Below, piece by piece: positions 30,601-40,257 of a stretch of 64,000 nt of DNA (positions are counted from its first letter, which is position 1; each line of letters begins with the position of its first letter). Source of the DNA: Corydoras sp. C115 (lineage: Eukaryota; Chordata; Actinopteri; Siluriformes; Callichthyidae); assembly GCA_019802505.1 (NCBI GenBank), contig JAFMOC010000223.1:1-64000 (forward strand), written 5' to 3'. The translations under genes were made by a program, and so were the position numbers. The notes under the pieces were generated by a model. The model saw nothing but the letters and a program-made list of their open reading frames with translations. It did not search any database and was not told the DNA's origin.

Positions 30601-32351
30601 TTTTATCTATACAGTTTATCTAGACTTTCCCAATGTTTTCATTTTTTTTATTTCATCCAATTCTAAATTTTCAGGATTCTAGACTTCCAGTTTTAAATGG
30701 CATGGGCAGGTGGGGATGGGTTAGTGTATAAAGCAGTTTAGTTTAATGATACAGCTGTAAAATTGGAGTACAGCATTAAAGGTCAGATTTGTCTGAGGTG
30801 GTTTATAGCCCGGCTGAATTGGCATGATGGGAAATTGAATTTTCAGGAGCTGAATTTGTTATTTTACTGATGTGTGACTATTAAATTTGTCAATTAGCAC
30901 AGCATTATACTACAGAAACTTGTGTACAAATTAATACACAGCTGAAAATGTCAGTTTATTAACTGCTTCTAAGCTGATGCCTGTTAACTCATTGACATAA
31001 TTAACAAGTCGGACTTCTCAGATATTCAGCAGGACTCATTTCCAGCATGAGGAAGAACATTTCTCTCACTGTAATAAAAAAAGAAAGAATCTTACTTCAT
31101 TCTCTCAATATGACTGCCAGATAAATCAAAGTAGAAATATTTCAGCAGGATTTAGCCCAAGGAGAAGTAATTTAAATAATATCCCTCACCAAGCAGCTAC
31201 GGAATAAAAATTGTGTCCCAAGCAATATTTCATCCGACACACAGTGAAAAGCCAACGAGACAAGGAAAGAGACAAAGACAGAGAAATAGCAAATAGGAGA
31301 GTAAATGAGAAAAGAAAAAAAGAAATAAAAAGTAAAAGAAACCCAAAGACCAAAAGTGAGACAGACAGACAGTGAGAAAACGAAAATCGGAAACAGCGAC
31401 AGAATGTGCAAATCAGAGGCATGAAGAGAGACAGAAAAGCCAAAGAGACACAGACAGAAATAAGAAAGAATGATAAGTGGACACCCTGCTGTGTTGAAGG
31501 TTAATGACAGCATGGGAGAATTTTCTGCAAGAATGGGATCTTCATCCCTGTCTGCGATTCATCACTAACGTCCTAGGTACCAATTTCACTGTGGTAATTT
31601 TGCGCTGGGATTATTGCGTCATTACAGTGTAGTAATGAGAGATTATAACCCCATGTTAAACTATTGATAAACATCTGTCGGCTTTCTTCCCAATACATAT
31701 TGTTTATTACATCACAATGGCTTTTCTGTTAAACCTGGTATCACCACATTGCTTTGAGTCATGTAACACTATTCATGCTAGTGAAATAGCTATAATATTA
31801 GACTTTAAGATCAATCTGACAGTAAAAATATCCTGGGTTTTATTTTAAGATTGTGTTTCTTTTAGATTTTGGATTTTATCTAAATGGCTTTAAGAGTTTT
31901 TTCCCGCAGTCCAGAGACATCCAGGTCAGTCAAAATGAAAATAATGAAATCCTAGGCATGGTGTGTTTTCTCCTTTCTCCTCCATTCCAAAATGTTTTAT
32001 CATCTTTAGTACACTCTCACAACATAATTGGAACTTAAACACTTAGGGAAAAAAATCTAATGAATAAATGGTCCCAAAAACAAATGTACGTGATTAATTT
32101 AAAATTTATTGTGCTGTTTACAAAGTTTACTTTTGTTTTTATAAAGTTTTCAACAGTACAGATGGTGTTTGCCATATACACTGTCATAAAAAATGAAATA
32201 TAAGCTTTCATACACACTGTTATATACAATGTCATATTCACTTTAATTTACACTTGAATATATACTGTAATACGCACTGTCATATACCCTGTCATATGAG
32301 CTGTGGTATACACCATAATTTATACTGTCATACACACTGTAATAAATACTC
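30601..32351. other. Unannotated DNA with one purine-rich block
   Basis: 31225-31470 is strongly purine-rich on the plus strand (GAGACAGACAGACAG, AGAAAAGAAAAAAAG). Long minus-strand frames across it are hydrophobic only because of this composition. No gene recognised. Confidence 0.5.
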
Positions 32352-32665
32352 TCTTCCGCATCTTCCGCTTAATTCTGCATTCGGGTCAAAGGTCACGGGG
32401 GTTCCGCATGCCCATCAATGAGAGAATGGTTCGGGTGCGGGGCAGATACACCCGGAATGGGGTACCAATCCATCTCTGGGCACACACAAACACAAAGACT
32501 ATATAGAGGCAATTTAGATAGAGGCCATTTAGATAAAGAGAATTTAGAGCAGCCAATTTACCTTAAATACATGTTTTTGGACTGTGAGATGAAACTGGAG
32601 AAAACCCACGTGGACATGGATAAACTGAGGTGGACGTGCTAACCAATAAGCCTCCGTGCCGCCCT
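32352..32665 (-). mobile_element. Diverged SINE copy
   Basis: Nearly complete but old reverse copy: CTTCCGCTTAATTCTGCATT, GGGGCAGATACACCCGGAAT, GGACTGTGAGATGAAACTGG and AAGCCTCCGTGCCGCC. Confidence 0.85.
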
Positions 32666-32744
32666 ATAAACACTGTGCCACCCTATACACACTGTGCCGC
32701 TCTATAAACACTGTAATATACACTTTAATATACTCTTAAATGCC

Positions 32745-32880
32745 CATATATAGCGAGTGTGTTTGTTTGAGTGTATGATCAATAATGGATTGACGCCCTG
32801 TCCTGGGTGTGCCCAGTGCCTGAAACCCTGAATACACTCCCTAGTAGAGGATTAAGTGAAAGATAATGAGATAAGATGAG
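32745..32880 (+). mobile_element. SINE 3' half
   Basis: CATATATAGCGAGTGTGTTT, GATTGACGCCCTGTCCTGGG and a GAAAGATAATGAGATAAGATG tail (in part). It lies in opposite orientation to the copy at 32352-32665. Confidence 0.8.
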
Positions 32881-33745
32881 ACTTGTAACTTGTAAAATAA
32901 TTGTAATTTCTCATTGGTTATTTTATGGCTGTGTGCATGTCTTCAATACCTGTTTATTTTATTTATAAAGACTACATTTGGTATTAAATGTGGGTTCTGC
33001 AGTGTTTTTGTGCTATGAAAAAAAGAATCACAGTAAATTTATGATTTAAATATTTGAAATAATTCTAATAATTAACAGTCTTGATGGGCAAATTTTTGCC
33101 AAAACCCAGCTTTGACCTCAGACTCGGACTATAAATTAGAATGTCATATAGAAACGTGTTGGAGGAGATTCAAATTATGAAATATTCAAGCTTCAATTTT
33201 CCTGCATCAGGCAAGCGGTGAATTCATAATTACACTGGAATTGGTGGAGTGAGTCACTAGAGCAAGTGCAGGGGTATGCAAGTCTCTGTGACACACCCCT
33301 ATCCTCTAGTTTAGTAGACGTGTGATGGGCATGAAATCAAGCAGAACTAAAACAGTGTTATTCATTTAACTGTCAATAATGTGAGCGTTATGAAGCATTA
33401 TTTTTCAGGAGTTATTACATTAATGTTAATTACTATGCAACCGTGCCGTCCTGTTTACAAGACATAAGAGACTTGTAACAACCCTCCTGTTTATCAAGGT
33501 TCCAAACCATGGACACTCTTAATGGGTTGGACAAGTTAGAATATCAAGGTGATTGTCTTGGCAATGTGCATGATAACTGGAGACCATGGAGAAAATCAGT
33601 GCAGGCACAGGGAGGACATGCAGACTCCACAAATAAAGTTCATTATATTAGCAATGTGATTTAATATTTATAAAACATTTCAATAATAATAATCTGTTAG
33701 TAATTTAATTTTTATGTGATTTTAATCTCACAATAGGCACAGCGG
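32881..33745. other. Unannotated AT-rich DNA
   Basis: A possible worn SINE scrap is at 33580-33635 (GGAGGACATGCAGACTCCAC). No gene recognised. Confidence 0.5.
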
Positions 33746-33750
33746 TTAAC

Positions 33751-34105
33751 TGTCACACTCGTCTACCTGGGGCTAAGAGCGGCTGCGCATAAGAAGCGCA
33801 GAGCCGCAGCGCTCTAACGTGCAGAAGGGAGCCAGGCACGCAGGTAGCAGGAACATGAATTTATTAAGGTGTAAAGACACCACACAGACAGGTACATCAA
33901 AGACGAGCTGACATGAAATTAAAGACGCGCACGGACGACAAGGAACACCGGAAATAAATACATAAACACTTCCCACCATGTGCACCAACAAACCAATAAC
34001 AAGAAAGAGTTAATTAACTAAACTAATGATAAATGAACGTTAATTAACTCAAAAGAACGAAGGGAAACACACAACAGGTGACAGGTGCCCTAGGCACCTG
34101 TTACA
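33751..34105 (-). repeat. LTR of element 3 (3' LTR in sense orientation)
   Basis: Contains the GC stem-loop at 33779-33807, minus-strand AATAAA signals, the 12-bp inverted pair GAGTTAATTAAC (34007-34018) and GTTAATTAACTC (34039-34050), and the palindrome at 34081-34101. Confidence 0.95.
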
Positions 34106-34139
34106 TTACCCCCGGGGGGGGCGGCCCTCCTTGAGCCGG

Positions 34140-34395
34140 TCTTGGCAGAAGCCCTCCGGTGGACGCCCTCTGCAGGGGAGGAGTGCCGAATGCCCTCTGG
34201 CTGCGAGGTCAGGTGGGCGCCCACGGCGGATCAGGAGTGGGCCACGCCCTCTGGCTGCGTGGTCCGGTGGACGCCCTCGGTGGACGAGGAGTGGGCCACA
34301 CCCTCTGGCTGCGTGGTCCGGTGGACGCCCACGTCGGGCGAGGAGTTGGCCACACCCCCTGGCTGCGTGGCGAGGCGGACACCCCCTGGCTGCGT
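34140..34395 (-). repeat. Larger-unit tandem repeats shared with element 2
   Basis: Units around GCCCTCTGGCTGCG spaced about 54-63 bp (near 34191, 34247, 34303, 34358), clearly homologous to 18430-18720. Confidence 0.85.
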
Positions 34396-34398
34396 GGC

Positions 34399-34647
34399 GT
34401 GCGGCCCCTGGACCTCGGGTTGGGCGGCGTGCGGCCCCTGGACCTCGGGCTGGGCGGCGTGCGGCCCCTGGACCTCGGGCTGGGCGGCGTGCGGCCCCTG
34501 GACCTCGGGCTGGGCGGCGTGCGGCCCCTGGACCTCGGGTTGGGCGGCGTGCGGCCCCTGGACCTCGGGCTGGGCGGCGTGCGGCCCCTGGACCTCGGGC
34601 TGGGCGGCGTGCGGCCCCTGGACTTCGGGCTGGGCGGCGTGCGGCGC
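34399..34647 (-). repeat. 30-bp minisatellite, eight units
   Basis: Eight consecutive units with the core GCGGCCCCTGGACCTCGGGC, nearly identical to each other, then a partial unit. In the sense frame each gives ten residues (HAAQPEVQGP). Confidence 0.96.
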
Positions 34648-34792
34648 AGGGGCCACAACAGGTGTGCAGGCTCGCGGGTCCATGGCCGGAATGCCCGCTG
34701 GCTGGACCTTGGGGGGAACGCATGCAGGAGGGGCCGCGGCGGGTTTGCACGCTGGCAGGACCTCGGCGGGTTCGCAGGACCTCGGCGGGTTA

Positions 34793-35147
34793 TGTCACAC
34801 TCGTCTATCTGGGGCTAAGAGCGGCTGCGCATAGGAAGCGCAGAGCCGCAGCGCTCTAACGCGCAGAAGGGAGCCAGGCACGCAGGTAGCAGGAACATGA
34901 ATTTATTAAGGTGTAAAGACACCACACACACAGGTACATCAAAGACGAGCTGACATGAAATTAAAGACGCGCACGGACGACAAGGAACACCGGAAATAAA
35001 TACATAAACACTTCCCACCACGTGCACCAACAAACCAATAACAAGAAAGAGTTAATTAACTAAACTAATGATAAATGAACGTTAATTAACTCAAAAGAAC
35101 GAAGGGAAACACAGAACAGGTGACAGGTGCCCTAGGCACCTGTTACA
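34793..35147 (-). repeat. LTR of element 3 (5' LTR in sense orientation)
   Basis: 355 bp, same architecture as the LTR at 33751-34105. Confidence 0.95.
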
Positions 35148-36212
35148 TTAACACTTCTAAATTGAAAATTTGTTTGACCACTGTAACAGGTGCCTAGGGC
35201 ACCTGTCACCGTTTCTGTGTTTCCTTTCGTTCTTTTGAGTTAATTAACATTCATTTTTCATTAGTTTAGTTAATTAACTCTTTCCTGTTATTGGTTGTTT
35301 TGGTGCACGTGGTCGGATGTGTTTGTGTATTTATTTCCTGTGTTTTCCCGTCCTTGTTGCGCGTCTTAGTTTAATGTCCACTCGTTATGTACCAGTGTAT
35401 TTGGTGTCACTACACCATAATAAATTCTGTTCCTGCTACCTGCGTGCCTGGCTCCCTGCTGCGCGTTAGAGCGCTGCGGCTCTGCGCTTCCTATGCGCAG
35501 CCGCTCTTAGCAAGTTCAAGTTCAAGTTCAAGTAATTTATTTATATAGCGCTTTTTACAACAGTACATTGTCACTTAGTGCACTTTAAGCAGCTTTACAG
35601 AATGAAAAACCTTTAAACCCCCAAAGAGCAAGCAGAAGCGACAGTGGCAAGAAAAAACTCCCTTTTTAGTTGTTATTTAAGGAAGAAACCTTGGGAGGAC
35701 CAAGACTCAGTGGGGGACTCATCCTCCTTGAGCGGCCAGGCAGCAACAACAGTGTAGGACAGCCATGTCCAGATATTAAACAAATGGAAAAACTAACAAC
35801 TGGAAAACTATATGTGAGTCCATTAGGGGGCTTCCTGCAGGACCGCCTGTCCATACAGTATTCGTCAGCAGAGCCATGGATGAAGATCTCCAGGAAGCCG
35901 GGGGACACCTCAAAAGAAACAGACAAGGAAGGCAGTTAGAGCTAATAATAAAGCACAGCATATAATTAATAAGTAATTTATTGACACAGTGCAGCATGTG
36001 ACTCCGGCATCACTGACTAGAGCAGCATAACTAAAAGAGGCAGATACTGCAGACTCTACATAGTTGAGATGGCGCCCCGGAACAGCATCATTTCAGCGCC
36101 TCACCCCCCCATTAATGATGAGGTGGGTGAAGAGGTGAAACGCCAGCATACACTGATCAGAGAATACCCCCCCAACGCCAAGCCTGAGATCTACATCTTT
36201 ATCTACAGGGGA

Positions 36213-37833
36213 TTAATTAAACACAAGCTTAAATAAATGTGTTTTAAATTTATTTTTAAAGATTAATAGTGATTCAGAATCACGAACAGTAACTGGAAGG
36301 CTATTCCAAAGTTGAGGAGCCTTGTGGGAGAACGCTCTTCCACCAGCAGTAATTTTATTTATTCTAGGAGCTAAGAGTAAACCAGCACCTTGAGATCGGA
36401 GCTCACGTGTTGGCTTGTACGATTGAATCAACTCACTCAGATACTGTGGAGTCTGATTATGTAGAATTTTATATGTTATTAATAAAATTTTGTACTCGAT
36501 ACGAAACTTAACTGGTAGCCAGTGCAAGTTTGATAACACAGGAGTTATATGATCAAACTTTCTGGTTTTAGTTAAAACTCTAGCTGCAGCATTCTGCATA
36601 AGTTGTAATTTATGTAATGATTTATTAGAACATCCTGTCAGAAGTGAATTACAACAATCTAACCTTGAGGTAATAAAAGCATGAATTAGTTTTTCTGCAT
36701 CTTGGAGGGAGAGGATATTTCGTAGCTTCGAAATGGTACGAAGGTGAAAAAATGCAATTCTAGTAATATTGCTAATGTGCTTTGTAAAGGAGAGATCTGA
36801 ATCAATAATGACACTGAGATTATTTACAGATGAACTGGGTCTAATTAAAGAGTTATCAAGGTTTAACATAGTGTTAGAAGCTTTGTTAATTTTGTCCTTG
36901 GGTCCAACTATCAGAAACTCTGTTTTATCAGAATTTAGCAGTAGGAAGTTTTTTGACATCCATATTTTAATATCTTGGATGCAGTCCTCGAGCTTAGTGA
37001 CTGAACAACCATCATTAGGGTTAGCTGAAACATATAACTGTGTATCATCTGCATATGAGTGGAAACTGATTCCATGTTTACGAATAATTGATCCCAATGG
37101 AAGCATATATAATGCAAATAGGAGTGGACCCAGAACTGACCCTTGTGGGACACCATATTTAACTTTAGCAAGATCAGAACATTGGTTGTTAACACCGGTT
37201 GAATTGATATCGATCAGTCAGGTAGGATTTAAACCACTGGAGTGTAGATCCTGTAATGCCCACAGTGTTTTCTAATCTATCAACTAAGATGTTGTGATCT
37301 ATAGTGTCAAAGGCTGCACTAAGATCTAATAATACAAGAAAAGAGATTTGGTTATTATCAGAGGACATTAATAAGTCATTAACGACTTTAATTAAGGCTG
37401 TCTCAGTGCTATGGTGAGACCTAAAACCTGACTGAAAAACTTCATGAACGTTATTAGCTAGAAGGCGATTCAGCTGGATGAACACTATTTTTTCTAGGAT
37501 TTTAGAGACAAAAGGAAGGTTTGATATTGGTCTATAGTTGGACAGTATTAGAGGATCTAAATTAGGTTTTTTAAGTAATGGTTTAATGACTGGACACTTC
37601 AGATTTTTGGGGACATAGCCTATTTTAAGTGATGAATTTATAATGTTTATAAAAGGCTCTGTAATATTTGGTAGGAGGTCTTTAAGCAGGTTTGTAGGTA
37701 TTGGGTCTAACATACAGGATGTTGTCTTTGATTGTGTAATTAATGAGACAAGCTCTTTTTTAGATATGGGGTTAAAGGTATTTAACTCTTGTACTATATT
37801 ATTTTCTCTACCACTAGATTTTTCAGAAATCAT
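36213..37833 (-). pseudogene. L2 reverse transcriptase
   Basis: Target-primed reverse transcriptase domain. Block order in sense: LDPIPTNLLKDLLP, VIKPLLKKPNLDP, LSNYRPISNLPF, VFQSGFRSHHSTETAL, motif A LVLLDLSAAFDTIDHNIL, then a frame break near 37190, and SYADDTQLYV with the catalytic Asp pair, thumb and a C-terminal SHKAPQLWNSLPVTVRDS. All catalytic motifs can be read, but the frame is broken between motifs A and C (the region around 37107-37188 is in another frame). Confidence 0.9.
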
Positions 37834-37839
37834 TGAGGG

Positions 37840-39257
37840 TTAATTATTGGTTACGCTACACAATGCATTAGATGATTTAAGTCTTATGTTTTCAATGTTA
37901 TCACTAAAGAAATTCATGAAATCATTGCTGCTCAACTGTGAGTGAATCTGTGAATCTGATTCAGTAGCACTTCGAGTTAATTTGGCAATGGTACTAAAGA
38001 GGAATCTTTGGTTGTTTTTGTTGTTCTCTATTAATTCAGAATAATATTTAGTCTTCGCTGCATTGAGTGCATGTTTGTACTCATTCATACTGTCCTTCCA
38101 TGCAACCCTAAATACCTCTAATTTAGTTTGTCTCCATTTACGCTCCATGGTTCTAGTGTTTTAGGGCGCTTGTTTTAGGGCGCGTGTTTGATCATTAAAG
38201 ATAAAAGACTCGTTCCATGGTTTAATCTTTTTTAGTTTAAGTGGAGAGACACTGTCTAAGGTTGCAGAAAACACGTGTTTAAGGTATTCCGCTGTGTTTT
38301 GAAGTTCATCGGGTTCTGATGCTGGTTTAATGTTTAATTCGGGTAAATGTTGTAGGAATGACACAGCAGTAGAGGGAATGATTGTACGTTTCATATCATA
38401 TTGCATTTTAATGACTGGATCAATATCAATTTCTAAATCGTAGGTTATCAAATAGTGATCGGAGATAACCTCACTTATTGGAACAATAGTTAAATTATGA
38501 ATGTTAATACCATGTGATAAAACTAAGTCTAATGTATGTTTACAGCGATGTGTTTTACCAACTACACTTTGAGTAATGCCCATGGAATCTAGGATGGAGT
38601 CAAAGGCTAATTTAAATGAGTCTAGTGGGTTTTCAAAGTGAACATTGAAGTCACCGACTATTAAGGCTTTGTCTGATGAGATTACTATGTTAGAGAGAAA
38701 TTCACCAAATTCTTTAATAAACTCTGTATATGGGCCGGGAGGGCAGTATATGGTAATAAGTTGCATTAGATTGGATTTATTCTTCAATGAAGATGAACTG
38801 CTTATGTTGAGTACAAGAGCTTCGAAGGATTTTGACTCTGATACTTATTATTAAGTGTTACATTTATGTTTTCTTTATAGATCGTAGCCACTCCACCTCC
38901 TCGTCCACTAAGACGTGGTTTATGAGCATAAGTATAACCAGGTGGAGAGGTATCATTTAATGCTAGGTATTCATTGGCCCTAATCCAGGTCTCTGTGAGA
39001 CAAAAGACGTTTAGAAAGTTATCAGTTATTATTTCTTGAACTAGAGCTGATTTTGATGACAGTGACCTAATGTTTAATAACCCAAGTTTTAACTTAAAAG
39101 TGTTTCTTACATTACTTGAGGTTGTATTGATATTAATGAGATTTTTTTGGCACACTTTTTGGACTCTTTTTGTTGTTTTTTGCTCACTGCGATACTTGAT
39201 AACTGTCTTAATGGTATGGAACCTAGTTATTGTGGGTGACGACTCTTGGCAGTTCAC
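37840..39257 (-). pseudogene. L2 endonuclease domain and linker
   Basis: AP-type endonuclease in three frames: LGLLNIRSLSSKSAL and FCLTETWI (catalytic E), RLSGRGGGVATIYKENINV, LIVGDFNVHFE (catalytic D/N), TLDLVLSHG and VISDHYLITYDL (catalytic H). The linker with KWRQTKLEVFRVAWKDSM follows at 37840-38148. Stops near 38150 and 38795 separate the pieces. Confidence 0.88.
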
Positions 39258-39308
39258 AGGCAGTTGGTTAGGCCATTCTGTCTGCTGCCTGGCCTTGGCT
39301 CTGAATTG

Positions 39309-39556
39309 TCAATTTTTATTCCTATCTGAAGAAAAAACCCTATCGGCTATGTTATGTGACATGAGCGCAGCACCCTCCCGGGAAGGATGGATGCTGTCCC
39401 ATTTCAAAAGGCCAGGCCTTCCCTCAAAAGTAGACCAATTATCAATAAAGGTAATGTTGTTTTCTGAGCACCACTTAGACATCCAGCAACGCAGCGACCA
39501 TAACCTGCTGTAGGTTTCGCCGCCACGCCTAATTGGTAAGGGACCAGAGACAACTA
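39309..39556 (-). pseudogene. L2 ORF1 C-terminal remnant, SGNH-esterase-like
   Basis: In-frame about 82 codons ending at the TGA at 39309-39311. It reads RRGGETYSRLWSLRCWMSKW, then FIDNWSTFEGRPGLLKWDSI and HPSREGAALMSHNI. The D-x-x-H arrangement (DSIHPS) near the C-terminus is the block V signature of SGNH/GDSL hydrolases, which CR1/L2-group ORF1 proteins are known to carry. The catalytic Ser block would lie beyond the 5' truncation. Confidence 0.75.
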
Positions 39557-39599
39557 CTTAGCCCCAGGTAGACGAGTGTGACAACCACATACATACATT

Positions 39600-39835
39600 T
39601 TGTTATAATTCAAACCCCCGATTGATCACATAATGTATGTAGTGATGGAGGATTCTCGGTCCTGTGTTCACACATCTTAACCATGTCAATGAAACGGGCA
39701 TGTAGATGAAATTTTGGGTGGTGGATTATTCAGTCCAGTAGTGTTAAAAATAGGTTCCATACTCCAGCAGGACTGCTGTATCTGATCCACTTAGACTAGC
39801 AGTTCATGTACCATGCATGGTCTTGTCGATAGTTC
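39600..39835 (+). repeat. Dispersed MITE-like repeat, diverged copy
   Basis: GGGTGGTGGATTATTCAGTC, CAGCAGGACTGCTGTATCTG and ATCCACTTAGACTAGCAG are worn forms of the blocks at 49900-49990 and 50900-50960. Confidence 0.5.
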
Positions 39836-39839
39836 TTTG

Positions 39840-40257
39840 TGCACAAATTGCCGAAACTGCCCTAGTCTATGACCGCCAAATGCTGTTACAGATTAGGAAC
39901 TCAGTGAAAAGTTTGTCCATTACCGCAAAAACTTTTTCATTTGCCGGCTCTACTGTTTACGCGCCGTCTTACGTCCCTCTGCTGGGTGAGTTCGGAGCTG
40001 AGCCGAAAACCGTGCGGAAAAAGCGCAGTAGGAGAAAAAGAGGCTCAAGAGCTGGTCTGCAGGTGAAACTCAGACGCCTCTGGAATCAAGATCGTGCCTC
40101 AGTTCTCCAGTGTTGTTTTCCAGCTACCACTTCTCAGACGATGGGCCGCCCTGTGTCTCCCTGGTGGCGAGAGTGCAGCGCGGTGTGGCGCCGCTGTGAA
40201 CATCTCGGAGCGTCTTACCTGCGGGTGGTGTGTCCCGAAAAACACATAATGTTTTAG
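39840..40257 (+). pseudogene. N-terminal segment of the second L2 polyprotein
   Basis: ETALVYDRQMLLQIRNSV followed by a basic patch (RKKRSRRKRGSRAGLQVKLR), the characteristic lead-in to L2-type ORF2 proteins. The frame ends at 40257 and overlaps the endonuclease frame that opens at 40230, so one frameshift separates them. Confidence 0.75.

Larger units (their letters stand above)
33751..35147 (-). mobile_element. GC-rich non-autonomous LTR retrotransposon, element 3
   Basis: 1,397 bp with two 355-bp LTRs (33751-34105 and 34793-35147) and a perfect 5-bp target duplication TTAAC (33746-33750 and 35148-35152). I counted about six mismatches between the LTRs, so it is young. The 687-bp interior is GC-rich, shares the larger-unit repeats of element 2, and carries eight 30-bp units. 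In sense orientation the leader and acidic ORF of element 2 are absent, and the 5' LTR abuts repeat sequence directly, so this is a further-deleted form that could move only in trans. Confidence 0.93.
35512..39556 (-). mobile_element. L2-type LINE, nearly full length, 5' truncated
   Basis: 4,045 bp, bounded by a 6-bp duplication CTTAGC (35506-35511 and 39557-39562). On the minus strand it carries an ORF1 esterase remnant, AP endonuclease, RT with YADD, a long 3' UTR and the L2 terminal signature (AAAAAGCGCTATATAAATAA) with a TTGAACT-repeat tail. Several stops and frameshifts split the ORF into five frames. It inserted into an existing solo LTR. Confidence 0.93.
35182..39583 (+). mobile_element. 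Solo LTR (subfamily A) split by an L2 LINE
   Basis: Sense-orientation LTR beginning TGTAACAGGTGCC at 35182 and continuing to 35511. Its last 21 bp (CCCAGGTAGACGAGTGTGACA, positions 39563-39583) lie beyond a 4-kb insertion. A perfect 5-bp duplication ACCAC at 35177-35181 and 39584-39588 brackets the composite. AATAAA at 35419-35424 fixes the LTR orientation. Removing the insertion and one CTTAGC leaves a normal LTR of about 351 bp. Confidence 0.93.

Noticed and set aside
31172..31513. Hydrophobic 113-codon frame resembling a membrane protein
   Set aside because: Apparent membrane segments result from translating the complement of a purine-rich tract (Phe, Leu and Ser codons).
34131..34859. 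Plus-strand frames of 219-242 codons with Gly/Ala/Trp repeats
   Set aside because: Antisense to the element's LTR-defined orientation, and a product of the 30-bp repeat composition.
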